Source of the DNA: Chitinophagaceae bacterium
Lineage (GTDB): Bacteria; Bacteroidota; Bacteroidia; Chitinophagales; Chitinophagaceae
DNA length: 64,000 nt
Direction of reading: 5' to 3'
Assembly: GCA_019638615.1 (NCBI GenBank)
Contig: JAHBTL010000002.1
Location: 1 to 64,000 of the forward strand
The notes under the pieces were generated by a model that was not told the origin of the DNA, searched no databases, and saw nothing but the letters and a program-made list of their open reading frames with translations. This document shows, one piece after another, positions 53,471 through 63,255 of this stretch. Position numbers and translations under genes: made by a program. Within the stretch, counting starts at the first letter, position 1. The number at the start of each line of letters is the position of its first letter.

Positions 53471-53616
53471 TCTTTTTTAATTGGGATGAGCAGTTCGTTG
53501 ATTGAATATAGGAAGGTTTTTGAATTACGCGAAAAAATATTACTACCAACAAAAGGTCAGTATAAAAATACGCTGATCCTGGTCTTTCAAAAATTGAAAC
53601 TCTTTCGTTAGTGCCT

Positions 53617-54957
53617 TCAGGCGTATTTACCCACTTTAAATCCTTTTATCCCAAAATACAATATATACAGGTAACCCGGTATCATGATCCAGTAAGAATG
53701 CTGTGCCGCCGAAGCGCGGGCTGTTGCTTGAGATATTCCTTGCGCAACTGCCGCATGAGTGGAACTGTCTACCATTACACCATAGATCAAAGGCAATATA
53801 GCGCCGCCCACAAAAGCCATTACCATAATGCCCGAGCCTAATTTGGTGAACCTGCCCAGTCCATGAATGGCCAATGGGAACAAAGCCGGGAATAACAACG
53901 AATTGGCCAGTCCCAGCAAGGCGATAAACAGCACGGAAGTAAATCCGCTGGTAAGCAATGCCAAACTGGTAAAAACAACTCCCATGATTGAAAATATCTT
54001 CAGGCTGGTTTCCTGTGATATGAGTTTGGGAATAGCAAATATACCTATGATGTATCCTAACAACATACACACCAATGTGGCGGAAGTAAAGAATTTGGCT
54101 TTGGTCATTTCAATTCCCAAAGCATGCCCGTAACTGATAATGGTGTCGCCCGACATCACCTCAACGCCTACGTACAAAAACATGGCCAATGCCCCCAGGA
54201 ACAAATGCGGGTACTGGAATATACTACCCCTTTCATTTCCTTTTTCAGCTTTACCTGAGTCGTCCTTGATGTCGGGTAACGAAGAAAAATATACCGCTAC
54301 GGCCAGTATAACAAGCACAATCGTAATAATAATATAAGGGTTGATAACCCGGGCCGCCAGCTGATCCAGTTCCACTGCTTTGGCGGCATCATCCAGCGTT
54401 TTTAACCTGGCAGTAAATGCATCGGCATCTTTTAGCGCTATAAAGCCAAATACAACACTTGCAATGATCCCTGCCAGTTTATTACATATCCCCATGATGC
54501 TGATCCGGGAAGCAGCGCTTTCAATAGGGCCGATGATAGATATATAAGGATTGGACGCGGTTTGAAGAATAGCCAGTCCTGTGCCTATAATAAAAAGCCC
54601 GAATAAAAACAGATTATAATTACGGGTTTTAGCCGCCGGGATAAATATAAGGGCACCTACTGCCATAATGAGCAATCCCAATGACATCCCTTTTTTATAA
54701 CCGGTTTTATTTAAAACAAAGGAAGAAGGAATGGACATTATAAAATAGGCAATAAAAAAAGCGGTTGCTACTAAAAACGATTGCGTATCCGACTTTAATT
54801 CGCAGGCAATTTTAAGATAAGGAATCAATATCCCGTTGATCCAGGTTACAAAGCCAAAGATGAAAAACAAAGCTCCGATAATAATAATGGAGGAAAGGTA
54901 GCTTTTCTGCTGCTGTTGTTTTGGTTCCAGTTGAGTAAGGAGATCAGAATTAGCCAT
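53617..54957 (-). CDS. FucP/GluP-type MFS sugar transporter (FHS family)
   Basis: A 446-aa permease with twelve membrane segments. The FHS pattern is seen in FFIFGFVTWINGILIPYLKIACELKSDTQSFLVATAFFIAYFIMSIPSSFVLNKTGYKKGM and LAILQTASNPYISIIGP. The linker between halves (about 225-250) is short and charged. Family members import glucose, galactose or fucose with H+. It is divergent from a second permease gene, 134 bp away. Confidence 0.88.
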   Translation of the reverse strand: MANSDLLTQLEPKQQQQKSYLSSIIIIGALFFIFGFVTWINGILIPYLKIACELKSDTQSFLVATAFFIAYFIMSIPSSFVLNKTGYKKGMSLGLLIMAVGALIFIPAAKTRNYNLFLFGLFIIGTGLAILQTASNPYISIIGPIESAASRISIMGICNKLAGIIASVVFGFIALKDADAFTARLKTLDDAAKAVELDQLAARVINPYIIITIVLVILAVAVYFSSLPDIKDDSGKAEKGNERGSIFQYPHLFLGALAMFLYVGVEVMSGDTIISYGHALGIEMTKAKFFTSATLVCMLLGYIIGIFAIPKLISQETSLKIFSIMGVVFTSLALLTSGFTSVLFIALLGLANSLLFPALFPLAIHGLGRFTKLGSGIMVMAFVGGAILPLIYGVMVDSSTHAAVAQGISQATARASAAQHSYWIMIPGYLYILYFGIKGFKVGKYA

Positions 54958-55091
54958 GGTTGTATAAAATTTCCCGAACTTAACAAAGAATTCTGGAATG
55001 AAGCCAGTTTTTTATTTTTTTTGCTGCAAACGATTGTTATGCTTTAATTTCACTACCACTTAATATTTTTACCAAATTAACCTCACTAACG

Positions 55092-56747
55092 ATGTCGCAA
55101 ACAAAACAGCCTACCAATACAGGTGCCTTAAGCACGCTCGTAATTGTGTTTTTCTTCTGGGGTTTTATTGCTGCCGGTAACGGGATATTTATTCCTTTTT
55201 GCAAGCACTATTTTCATTTAGACCAGTTCCAAAGCCAGTTAATTGACTTTGCCTTTTACGGAGCATATTACGTGGGCGCGTTGGGTTTGTTTGTGGCCTC
55301 TGCCGTAAAAAACAAAGATATCATGAACCACTGGGGCATGAAAACCGGTATTATTTACGGCTTGCTTACCAGTGCCGTAGGCGCAGTGCTGATGCTGGTG
55401 TCTTTTAACTTTGGCGGATTCGCCGGCATACTGGTCTCTTTGTTTATTATAGGTCTTGGCTTTTCGTTGCAGCAAACCTCTGCCAACCCGTTCGCTATTG
55501 CCCTGGGTGATCCGTCAACGGGTTCGCACAGGCTCAACCTTACCGGGGGCGTTAATTCGTTTGGTACCATGATTGGCCCTATTATCGTAGCGCTTATTCT
55601 TTTTGGTCATGCCGCTAAAAGCGATGCGGATATTGCCAACGCCAGTATTACTTCTATGAATTCTTTGTACATTGGAGTAGGCATTTTGTTTGTTCTTTCG
55701 GCGCTTTTATTCAGGGTCAGTAAAAAATTACCCAACGTAAAAGAGGAAGACAGTTTTGAGCCTGCTCCTAAAGCCATGTGGCTGTTAATTTTCATTACGA
55801 TTGTTATGGCAATAGTGTTCGGAATTATTTTCGCCAGTTACCGTGGGCTCGGGGACAATGAAAAGCTATCGCCTGAAGTAAGTTTAAGGAACATGTGGCT
55901 GCTGGTGGCGGGGTTGGTAATTATGGTTGTCAGCTTTTTTGGCGCCAATGCAAGCGCTCAAAAAAATGCAACCGGCTGGGGCGCTATGAAGTATCCTCAA
56001 CTGGTATTGGGCATGCTTGCCATATTCATGTATGTGGGAGTGGAAGTAACGATACAAAGTAACCTGGGTGAGCTTTTAAAAACCGAAGCTTTTGGAGGAT
56101 ACAGCGAAAATGACCTTGCTCCGTTCATATCGCTTTACTGGGGAAGCCTAATGATCGGTCGCTGGACCGGCGCTGTAACGGTATTCAATCCAACCAAATC
56201 AATGCGTACCATTTTATGGATATTGGTGCCTTACATTGCCTTTGGCATTACCATTGGGGTGAACCTTATTGCCGGCAATGATTTTACTCCTTTATATGGA
56301 TATGCCATTGTGATCCTTTTCCAGATAGCAGGTTTTTTCCTGGGTAAAGAAAAGCCCACAGAAACCCTGATGATATTCGGGGGATTGGGCATTGCCGCCA
56401 TGCTGATCGGGTTGTTTGCTACGGGGAAAATTGCAACCTACGCTTTCCTGAGCGGCGGGTTGTTTTGCTCTATCATGTGGCCCAGCATCTTCAGCCTTGC
56501 TATTGCAGGTTTAGGAAAATATACCGCCCAGGGATCCGCCTTTCTTGTTATGATGATTTTGGGCGGAGCCATCATACCGCCATTACAGGGTAAGCTTGCA
56601 GATATACCTGCCATAGGAATTCATCACTCCTACTGGATTCCGGTAATAGGTTTTGCTTATCTTGCATTTTATGCCACCAGGGTAAAATCTGTTTTAAAGT
56701 CGCAGGGCATTGATTTTAATGCACTGGAAGGCGGTGGAGGACATTAA
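55092..56747 (+). CDS. MFS sugar permease, larger FHS-like type
   Basis: A 551-aa permease. The N-terminal half matches FHS permeases ([65 protein letters not shown]). It carries a longer central part with two extra membrane segments around the mid-loop ([37 protein letters not shown]), for 13-14 segments in total. The C-terminus is Gly-rich (EGGGGH). It is followed 6 bp later by a ROK sugar kinase, so uptake and phosphorylation are coupled. Confidence 0.85.
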   Translation: MSQTKQPTNTGALSTLVIVFFFWGFIAAGNGIFIPFCKHYFHLDQFQSQLIDFAFYGAYYVGALGLFVASAVKNKDIMNHWGMKTGIIYGLLTSAVGAVLMLVSFNFGGFAGILVSLFIIGLGFSLQQTSANPFAIALGDPSTGSHRLNLTGGVNSFGTMIGPIIVALILFGHAAKSDADIANASITSMNSLYIGVGILFVLSALLFRVSKKLPNVKEEDSFEPAPKAMWLLIFITIVMAIVFGIIFASYRGLGDNEKLSPEVSLRNMWLLVAGLVIMVVSFFGANASAQKNATGWGAMKYPQLVLGMLAIFMYVGVEVTIQSNLGELLKTEAFGGYSENDLAPFISLYWGSLMIGRWTGAVTVFNPTKSMRTILWILVPYIAFGITIGVNLIAGNDFTPLYGYAIVILFQIAGFFLGKEKPTETLMIFGGLGIAAMLIGLFATGKIATYAFLSGGLFCSIMWPSIFSLAIAGLGKYTAQGSAFLVMMILGGAIIPPLQGKLADIPAIGIHHSYWIPVIGFAYLAFYATRVKSVLKSQGIDFNALEGGGGH

Positions 56748-56789
56748 TATTGAATGAGTCGCTCAAAAACAATAAAATACAAGCAACAT

Positions 56790-57755
56790 ATGAAACAGGA
56801 ATATGCTATAGGCATAGACATTGGAGGTACAAATACGGTTTTTGGCATTGTTGACCACCGGGGAGACACATTATACAGGGGCGCTATTTCGAGCAGAAAA
56901 CATACAAAAATTGAGGACTATATTGACGAGCTTTACGAGGCGCTGCAGCCTGCTATAGACCAGGTGGGCGGAATAGAAAATATTAAAGGAATCGGCATTG
57001 GTGCGCCTAATGGAAATTATTACAGCGGCACCATTGAATACGCGCCTAACCTCATCTGGAAAGGGATCATTCCGCTGGCGGATATGATGACAAAAAAATT
57101 TGGTGTGCCCGCCGCTTTAACCAACGATGCCAATGCTGCTGCAGTAGGCGAAATGATGTATGGTGCAGCAAAGGGAATGAAAGATTTTATCATGATCACC
57201 CTGGGTACCGGCGTGGGTAGCGGCATTGTGGCTAACGGTCATTTAATATACGGACACGACGGGTTTGCGGGTGAACTGGGGCATATTACCATCATTCCCA
57301 ACGGCAGGTTGCACCCCGGCACCAATATGCACGGATCACTGGAAAGCTATGCGTCTGCAACCGGCGTAGCCTATACTGCCCGCGAATTCCTGGAACAACG
57401 CCCGGACAAAGACAGCCTGTTGAGAAATTATCCCCTCAACGAAATTGATTCAAGGATTGTATATGACTGTGCCATACAGGGCGATGCCATTGCAAAAGAA
57501 GTATACGAATACACCGGTATGATACTGGGTCTGGCGCTTGCCAACTTTGTGATGTTTTCGTCGCCGGAAGCCATTATCCTGTTTGGCGGCATGACAAAAG
57601 CAGGAAACCTGATCCTTAAGCCGACCAAAGAACATATGGAGAAAAACCTGCTGCCGATTTTCCAGAATAAGGTAAAACTTATTTTCAGTGAACTGAAAGA
57701 AGCCGATGCAGCTATCCTTGGCGCCAGCGCGCTGGTATGGGAAATTAAATCGTGA
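56790..57755 (+). CDS. ROK family sugar kinase (glucokinase-like)
   Basis: The ORF opens at 56754, but ATG 56790 gives the usual ROK start EYAIGIDIGGTNTVFGIVD (321 aa); the earlier ATG cannot be excluded because it follows the permease gene by only 6 bp. ATP-binding: DIGGTNT and LGTGVGSGI. Sugar: LTNDANAAAVGE, GELGHITII. The canonical ROK zinc motif (CxCGxxGC) is replaced by PNGRLHPGTNMHGSLE, so the kinase is of the zinc-free kind. It likely phosphorylates the sugar imported by the upstream permease. Confidence 0.87.
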   Translation: MKQEYAIGIDIGGTNTVFGIVDHRGDTLYRGAISSRKHTKIEDYIDELYEALQPAIDQVGGIENIKGIGIGAPNGNYYSGTIEYAPNLIWKGIIPLADMMTKKFGVPAALTNDANAAAVGEMMYGAAKGMKDFIMITLGTGVGSGIVANGHLIYGHDGFAGELGHITIIPNGRLHPGTNMHGSLESYASATGVAYTAREFLEQRPDKDSLLRNYPLNEIDSRIVYDCAIQGDAIAKEVYEYTGMILGLALANFVMFSSPEAIILFGGMTKAGNLILKPTKEHMEKNLLPIFQNKVKLIFSELKEADAAILGASALVWEIKS

Positions 57756-58081
57756 TGAGGTGTCAGGTGTGAGGTATCAGGATAATGGACAATGGATAGT
57801 TGACGGGGGACAATGGGAAGAGAGTCACACTATCAATTGTCAATCGTCCATTATCAACTGTTTTAATTCTTGTCATTCTGAACGAACAAAGTAGCTGCCG
57901 TAATAAGCGAAATATTCTCGTGAGCGAAGAATCCGTGGGTGGCAGTAATTTATCGGCAATGTACAATTAAGGGTTGACAATGAACGGTGGACAGTTGATA
58001 ATGAAATTCATTTTCGTCAGCTGTCAATTGTTAACTATCAACCAACCTGCAACTTGAGACCTGCAACCTGTAACTCTTCTA
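57756..58081. repeat. Gene-free stretch made of interspersed repeats
   Basis: GATAATGGACAATGGATAGTTGAC (57780-57803 area) faces ATCAATTGTCAATCGTCCATTATCAAC in inverse orientation, so the two can pair. TGTCATTCTGAACGAACAAAG and GAGCGAAGAATCCG (57872-57935) are a copy of the common GTCATTCTGA...GAAGAATC repeat. GTCAATTGTTAACTATCAAC and GCAACTTGAGACCTGCAACCTG close the stretch. Confidence 0.6.
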
Positions 58082-59641
58082 TCAAAACTTAAACCCTACC
58101 GTAAGCAATACCGTGCCGGAAGTGCTTTTTAATGAAGCTGAATTATATTCACCTACATCCAGTCTGTAAGGATAATATCCATCGTTTATAAGCTGATGAA
58201 TATAAGCAAGATCCACGAACATGCCTTTATTTCTCCAGCCCAATCCACCTGTAATATTCATGCGCCTTCCATCCACAATATTTTTTGAGTCGTTGTCAAA
58301 ATAATTGCTGGTATAAGGATTGCCGTAATAGGCAAATCCGGCCCTTACCATCACGGTTTCAAATTTCAACTCACCTCCGATCCTCATGTTCACGGTACTT
58401 TTAAATACGTCGTCAATAGTGCCGTTCAGTTGCGAAAAGTATTCCTTGTCACCGGCATTGGAGTTATCCTGCGAATTGAAAGCATTGCCTTTATAGCTTA
58501 CATATTCAATATCTGCCGTAATAAACCCGTGCTGTGCTTTTACATCGCCCGTGGTACCAAGCATATATGCCAGGCCGGCGCCAATACGCATAGGCGTTCT
58601 GTAGCGGTAATTGTATTCGCCTTCATATCCATCGTTTAAGTCCAGGGAACTTTGATATTTAACTCCCTGGTACCCTTCCGTATCTGTTTCAAGCGATGAG
58701 GTGTAGGTATCTTTAAATGAATACCACGAAGGGCTGTGAAAGCTGAAGCCCACTCTCAGCGCTTCAACCGGCTTGAACATGATGCCCAGCTTGATGCTGG
58801 CGCCTACCCCATCGGTTTTCAGATAATCTTCTGCGATAAAATAGTTGAAATCATTATTGGCATCATTGGTAGCATCCGACTCTGTGAACGTGCTGGTACG
58901 GCTGAAGCTCAGCGAATTAATATTGAGTGATCCGCCTATATAAAATACGTCATTGTAGTTAGCCCCCAAACCAATACTAAAATCAGATATCCCGCCTTTG
59001 GTGGAAATTACCTGTTGTTGTCGCAGGCCTGTTGCTACACTGGCGTTACTGGCATACCCCGTAACATTCCCGTCATCATCGTATGTGGGGTCTATGAGGT
59101 AGGTATTTAACCCCAGGCTTGCTCCATATGGATAATCCACTGCTGCATGATCCGGGTTGGTAGCATTGTCGTTGATCAGCTGATCAAGATATTTTTCTGA
59201 AAACGAACTCTTATTGTTTTGCCCATCCACATAAACCCTGCCGTTGAAATTCGCGGAACGGCTGATGCCGATCCCGAGCGCCATGTTTTTCCACTTGCTG
59301 TTCGTACGCGAAGGGATTCCATATACCAATCCTATGGGTCCATAGGTAAAACTACTTTTATTATCGGATGCAGCCCCACCCCTGTAATTGCTTTTGCTGG
59401 TTACAAAGTTCAATCCGGGCGTTAATACAAACTCCCCGGTTTTATACAATCCCAGCCCTGCAGGATTTGAATACAAAGAGGTGATATCTCCCCCTAAAGC
59501 TGTAGTAGCGCCGCCAATAGATTGTGCCCTGGCAGTACCCTGCGATGTGAGCCATGAATACCTGATCGCATCCAGTGGTTCCTGTGCAAATAAACCGGAA
59601 AAAGATAGAGCTAAACCTGTCGTTATTAATATTTTCCTCAT
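58082..59641 (-). CDS. FadL/OMPP1-like outer membrane protein
   Basis: A 519-aa beta-barrel protein with a signal peptide (MRKILITTGLALSFSGLFAQ). The plug start ARAQSIGGATTALGGDITSLYSNPAGLGLY is the hallmark of the FadL/Toluene_X group in Bacteroidota, and the sequence ends in alternating strands with a terminal Phe (LLTVGFKF). Family members let hydrophobic molecules across the outer membrane, but in Bacteroidota related proteins (for example PorV types) have other roles. No transport partner is nearby. Confidence 0.82.
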   Translation of the reverse strand: MRKILITTGLALSFSGLFAQEPLDAIRYSWLTSQGTARAQSIGGATTALGGDITSLYSNPAGLGLYKTGEFVLTPGLNFVTSKSNYRGGAASDNKSSFTYGPIGLVYGIPSRTNSKWKNMALGIGISRSANFNGRVYVDGQNNKSSFSEKYLDQLINDNATNPDHAAVDYPYGASLGLNTYLIDPTYDDDGNVTGYASNASVATGLRQQQVISTKGGISDFSIGLGANYNDVFYIGGSLNINSLSFSRTSTFTESDATNDANNDFNYFIAEDYLKTDGVGASIKLGIMFKPVEALRVGFSFHSPSWYSFKDTYTSSLETDTEGYQGVKYQSSLDLNDGYEGEYNYRYRTPMRIGAGLAYMLGTTGDVKAQHGFITADIEYVSYKGNAFNSQDNSNAGDKEYFSQLNGTIDDVFKSTVNMRIGGELKFETVMVRAGFAYYGNPYTSNYFDNDSKNIVDGRRMNITGGLGWRNKGMFVDLAYIHQLINDGYYPYRLDVGEYNSASLKSTSGTVLLTVGFKF

Positions 59642-59691
59642 GACCTACGCTGAATTATTAGTAAAATAACACAAACCTGAAAAATTATACT

Positions 59692-59719
59692 AAAAAGAGC
59701 GGCATAATCCGCTCTTTTT
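59692..59719. terminator. Bidirectional intrinsic terminator
   Basis: AAAAAGAGCGG/CCGCTCTTTTT around CATAAT, with A/T tracts on both sides. It ends the lipoprotein gene at 59765 on the minus strand. Confidence 0.85.
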
Positions 59720-59764
59720 ATAAAATCTCAAACAACTATTCCAAAATAAGAAAAAATGCATTGT

Positions 59765-60670
59765 TTATCTTCCGCCTCTTCCGGGAGCTCTCGAAGGCGC
59801 GCTTCCACCGCCGCCGCCACTGCTTCTGCCGCTACCGCCAGACGAAGAAGGAGTAAAAGATCTTGAAGGCGCGCTGTTGTTATTGCCCGACTCAAAGCTG
59901 CGGGAAGGTCTGCTATTGGAAGAACCATTGTCATATGATGATCTTCTCGGGCTGGTTGATCCTGACGAAGACCTTGGGTTTACGTAACTATCATTTCCGT
60001 TCCTGAACACCCGCACGGGAGCATTTCTGTCAGCAACCCGTCCGCTGGTGGCATTGGTACGGCGTGTACCATATGTACCTAAGTTATCTCTTCTCGGCGC
60101 ATAAGAACCAGCGGGTCTTGCAGTGTATCCCGATTTTGGAATACCGGGATAATAGCCGCCGTAGCCATAATAAGGATTATAAAATGAATAGGGATTGTAA
60201 AATGAGCTGTATCCAAAACCCAAACCACCCCATCCCATGCCTAATCCAAAACCACTTCCATAATAGGGTGAGTAAAACGGGCTGTAAAATGAAGAATAAG
60301 GACTGTAAAATGAATAGGGGTTATAAAATGAATTGAACCCGAAAGCGCTGCCATAGTATGGTGAATACATCGCATCGTAATAATCAAGCGAAGACCACAT
60401 GGCACGGTTTCTCACTTTCATTCTTAAATAATTATCCTCACTCCTGTATGCGCTCCTGTCCTGGTCTGTTTGAACATTTACATATTCACCATCTCCGTTT
60501 TCGGTATAATACCTGTCATCGTCATTATCGTTGTTATTATTATATGCCACCCTTTGCTGGGGTGCGGGAGAATAATAAACATCATCAGGGGTTTGTCCGG
60601 ATTTATACATGGTTGAACAACTACCCAAGCTCACCAAAGCCGTTCCAAGAAGTAAAATTCTAGTGTTCAT
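59765..60670 (-). CDS. Low-complexity lipoprotein with Tyr/Phe/Ser/Pro repeats
   Basis: A 301-aa lipoprotein (lipobox LGSC). After an Asn/Asp-rich linker (YNNNNDNDDD) and a short conserved helix (RMKVRNRAMWSSLDYYDAMY), a ~100-residue stretch is made of imperfect units FYSPY, FYNPYSFY and SPYYG. Then comes a ~110-residue Ser/Gly/Arg/Asn-rich tail ending GRGGR. No known catalytic domain is present. Such composition suits an extended, aggregation-prone surface layer or matrix component (inference). CAAACATA at 60751-60758 gives TATGTTTG on the minus strand, a possible -7 element. Confidence 0.72.
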   Translation of the reverse strand: MNTRILLLGTALVSLGSCSTMYKSGQTPDDVYYSPAPQQRVAYNNNNDNDDDRYYTENGDGEYVNVQTDQDRSAYRSEDNYLRMKVRNRAMWSSLDYYDAMYSPYYGSAFGFNSFYNPYSFYSPYSSFYSPFYSPYYGSGFGLGMGWGGLGFGYSSFYNPYSFYNPYYGYGGYYPGIPKSGYTARPAGSYAPRRDNLGTYGTRRTNATSGRVADRNAPVRVFRNGNDSYVNPRSSSGSTSPRRSSYDNGSSNSRPSRSFESGNNNSAPSRSFTPSSSGGSGRSSGGGGGSAPSRAPGRGGR

Positions 60671-60847
60671 AATTATGTGGGTTTTAAGTTTTACACCATG
60701 AAGTTACTACATTTGCGCAATTCGGCCTGTTAATGTATTCAAAATAGTTACAAACATATTAAATGATAAATAATATGTGAATTACACATAACCAGAATAC
60801 ATGGAACACCAGGCGGGGTTTTTCGTAAAAAGCTTAGCAAAAAGAAT

Positions 60848-62326
60848 ATGAGTAAAGAAATAACGTCAAGAGAACAGGATTATTCTCAATGGTACAATGA
60901 TCTTGTAATAAAAGGGGATTTGGCCGATTATTCTGCTGTAAGAGGCTGTATGGTAATTAAGCCCTATGGTTTTGCCCTGTGGGAGAACATGCGCGACCAG
61001 TTGGACAGCATGTTCAAAGATACCGGGCATGTGAATGCCTATTTTCCTTTATTTGTACCTAAAAGCCTGTTTGAAGCAGAGGAAAAAAATGCGGAAGGTT
61101 TTGCAAAAGAATGCGCTATTGTAACGCATTACCGGCTTAAGGGCGATCCTGAAAAAAAGGGCAAGCTGATCGTAGATCCCGAGGCGAAGCTGGAAGAAGA
61201 ACTGGTGGTAAGACCTACCAGCGAAGCGATCATCTGGAATACCTATAAAACCTGGATACAATCTTACCGCGACCTGCCTGTCCTGGTCAACCAGTGGGCG
61301 AATGTAGTACGCTGGGAAATGCGTACCCGGCTGTTTTTACGCACCGCTGAATTTCTGTGGCAGGAAGGACATACCGCTCACGCCACCTCGCAGGAAGCGA
61401 TTGAAGAAGCAGAAAAGATGCTGAATGTATACGCCGAGTTTGTGGAAAACTGGATGGCGCTGCCTGTTATCAAAGGCGTTAAAACTCCTAATGAGCGATT
61501 TGCCGGCGCACTGGATACTTATTGTATCGAGGCATTGATGCAGGACGGAAAAGCTTTGCAGGCCGGCACTTCCCACTTCCTGGGTCAGAATTTTGCAAAG
61601 GCATTCGATGTACAATTTCTTACTAAAGAAAACAAGCAGGAATATGTGTGGGCTACTTCGTGGGGAGTATCTACCCGCCTCATAGGAGCATTGGTAATGG
61701 CGCATAGCGATGATGAAGGGCTCATTCTTCCTCCCCGCATTGCGCCGCTGCAGGTGGTGGTAGTTCCCATATACAAAGGCGAAGAACAAAAGGCATTGAT
61801 TGATGAAAAGGTAAAAGCACTTTTCAGGGAATTAAAGCTATCCGGTATCCGGGTAAAGTACGATGACAGCGATAACGTGCGCCCCGGCTGGAAATTTGCA
61901 GAATACGAAAAAAAGGGAGTGCCGGTACGTATAGCCATTGGCGCACGCGACATAGAAAATAATACGGTTGAAATCGCACGCAGGGATACAAGAGAAAAAA
62001 CAAGCGTAAGCATGGATGGCTTGCCTGTACGCATTGTGAACCTGCTGGAAGAAATTCAGCAGGATATGTTTGAACGGGCAAAACAGTTCCGCGATGAGTA
62101 CATTACACCTGCCGACAACTGGGATGAGTTCGTTGAACTGCTCGGGAAAAAAGGGGGGTTTATAGCCGCACACTGGGACGGAACCGGCGAAACCGAGGAT
62201 AAGATAAAAGAACTGACCAAAGCTACCATAAGGTGCATTCCGCTCAACAATGAAAAAGAAGAGGGAGTATGCATATTAACAGGTAAACCCAGCATGCAAC
62301 GGGTGCTGTTTGCCCAGGCTTATTAA
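60848..62326 (+). CDS. proS: Prolyl-tRNA synthetase, archaeal/eukaryotic-like type
   Basis: A 492-aa class II enzyme charging tRNA-Pro. Motif 2 and nearby: [24 protein letters not shown]. Motif 3: [28 protein letters not shown]. The tRNA-binding domain (about 290-390) and the C-terminal zinc-free domain ending in the conserved Tyr (LFAQAY) fit the short 'ProS type 3' form without the bacterial editing insertion. The start is supported by the usual [23 protein letters not shown] opening. Confidence 0.95.
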   Translation: MSKEITSREQDYSQWYNDLVIKGDLADYSAVRGCMVIKPYGFALWENMRDQLDSMFKDTGHVNAYFPLFVPKSLFEAEEKNAEGFAKECAIVTHYRLKGDPEKKGKLIVDPEAKLEEELVVRPTSEAIIWNTYKTWIQSYRDLPVLVNQWANVVRWEMRTRLFLRTAEFLWQEGHTAHATSQEAIEEAEKMLNVYAEFVENWMALPVIKGVKTPNERFAGALDTYCIEALMQDGKALQAGTSHFLGQNFAKAFDVQFLTKENKQEYVWATSWGVSTRLIGALVMAHSDDEGLILPPRIAPLQVVVVPIYKGEEQKALIDEKVKALFRELKLSGIRVKYDDSDNVRPGWKFAEYEKKGVPVRIAIGARDIENNTVEIARRDTREKTSVSMDGLPVRIVNLLEEIQQDMFERAKQFRDEYITPADNWDEFVELLGKKGGFIAAHWDGTGETEDKIKELTKATIRCIPLNNEKEEGVCILTGKPSMQRVLFAQAY

Positions 62327-62383
62327 AGCAGGAAGTCAGGATATTCTTAACTTTCATGTAAAGTATATTCTCTGCTGCTTGCG

Positions 62384-62695
62384 ATGCTTCATATTATTCA
62401 GTGGCTGGAAGGGCATATGCTTACATGTCCTTCGGTTAAATATTTGCATATGGCCTGCCCGGGCTGCGGTATGCAACGCAGCGGTATTGCGCTGTTAAAG
62501 GGCAATGTGGCTGAATCGGTTTATTTGTACCCTGCGCTTTTGCCCATGCTGGCCTTATGTGTCTTCGCTGTGCTGCACCTGTTCATGAAATTTTCATACG
62601 GGGGAAAAATTATTATTGCCTTACAAACTACAGTTGTTGCAATCGTATTGGTACATTACATTTACAAAATACTTCATCATCAAATTTTTCTTTAA
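62384..62695 (+). CDS. DUF2752 family membrane protein
   Basis: A 103-aa protein with the DUF2752 signature CPGCGMQRSGIALLKGN at about 30-46 (the Cys-Pro-Gly-Cys-Gly turn) and two membrane segments behind it (50-68; 80-98). Function unknown. The next gene starts directly after its stop codon, so the two are coupled. Two ATGs lie near the N-terminus; the first is used. Confidence 0.85.
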   Translation: MLHIIQWLEGHMLTCPSVKYLHMACPGCGMQRSGIALLKGNVAESVYLYPALLPMLALCVFAVLHLFMKFSYGGKIIIALQTTVVAIVLVHYIYKILHHQIFL

Positions 62696-63049
62696 ATGGG
62701 CATCGAAGAACCTTCTATTTTTGCATCGCAAACCCAGCGTCCGTTGCCCAATGCTTCGGCGGTACTGGCATTGGGCATTATATCAATAGTAAGCTGCTGC
62801 TGCTATGGCCTGCCGGGCGTTATATGTTCTGTTATTGCCCTGGTGCTTTACAGCAAAGATGCCCGGTTATATATGGCAAACCCGGAGTGGTACACAGCTT
62901 CATCATACAGCAATCTTAAAACAGGGCGAATCTGCGCCATTATCGGACTAATCCCTTCCATCCTGTTTTTCCTGTTTGCCATTATTATGATGCTGACGGT
63001 AGGTTTTGGCATGCTGAGTAACCCCCAGGAGTTTTTCAATAATATATAG
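62696..63049 (+). CDS. CCC-motif membrane protein (DUF4190-like)
   Basis: A 117-aa protein with two membrane segments (about 24-48 and 77-104). The first contains ILGIISIVSCCCYGLPGVICSVIALVL, where the CCC and the GLPG turn define the family. The segments enclose a polar loop (ARLYMANPEWYTASSYSN). Function unknown. It starts at the base after the DUF2752 stop codon, so translation is probably coupled. Confidence 0.82.
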   Translation: MGIEEPSIFASQTQRPLPNASAVLALGIISIVSCCCYGLPGVICSVIALVLYSKDARLYMANPEWYTASSYSNLKTGRICAIIGLIPSILFFLFAIIMMLTVGFGMLSNPQEFFNNI

Positions 63050-63198
63050 AGGCTGCCAGGGAATATAAATAGCGCTATATATTCTTACGGGCATGCATCC
63101 TATCAATATGATATTTCTCGCAGGCCGGGAAATGATAACGGGATTTGATGAGAATGTGCGGGACGGACGGCAACGGGTTTGAAGCCGTCAAGGTAGTT

Positions 63199-63230
63199 TT
63201 TGGTTATCTGCCTCACATCCAATATTTTTG
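63199..63230 (+). promoter_or_regulatory. Bacteroidota-type promoter for the E1 beta gene
   Basis: TTTG at 63199-63202 and TATTTTTG (TAnnTTTG) at 63223-63230 are separated by 20 bp, the expected spacing. The start codon follows 25 bp later, so the leader is short. Confidence 0.7.
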
Positions 63231-63255
63231 CTCTCCTCAAATCAGAATACAAAGA

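Noticed and set aside
63090-63182. A 29-codon frame before the E1 beta gene (MHPINMIFLAGREM...)
   Set aside because: Short, no upstream signal, and it ends before a good promoter for the next gene; coding character is not convincing.
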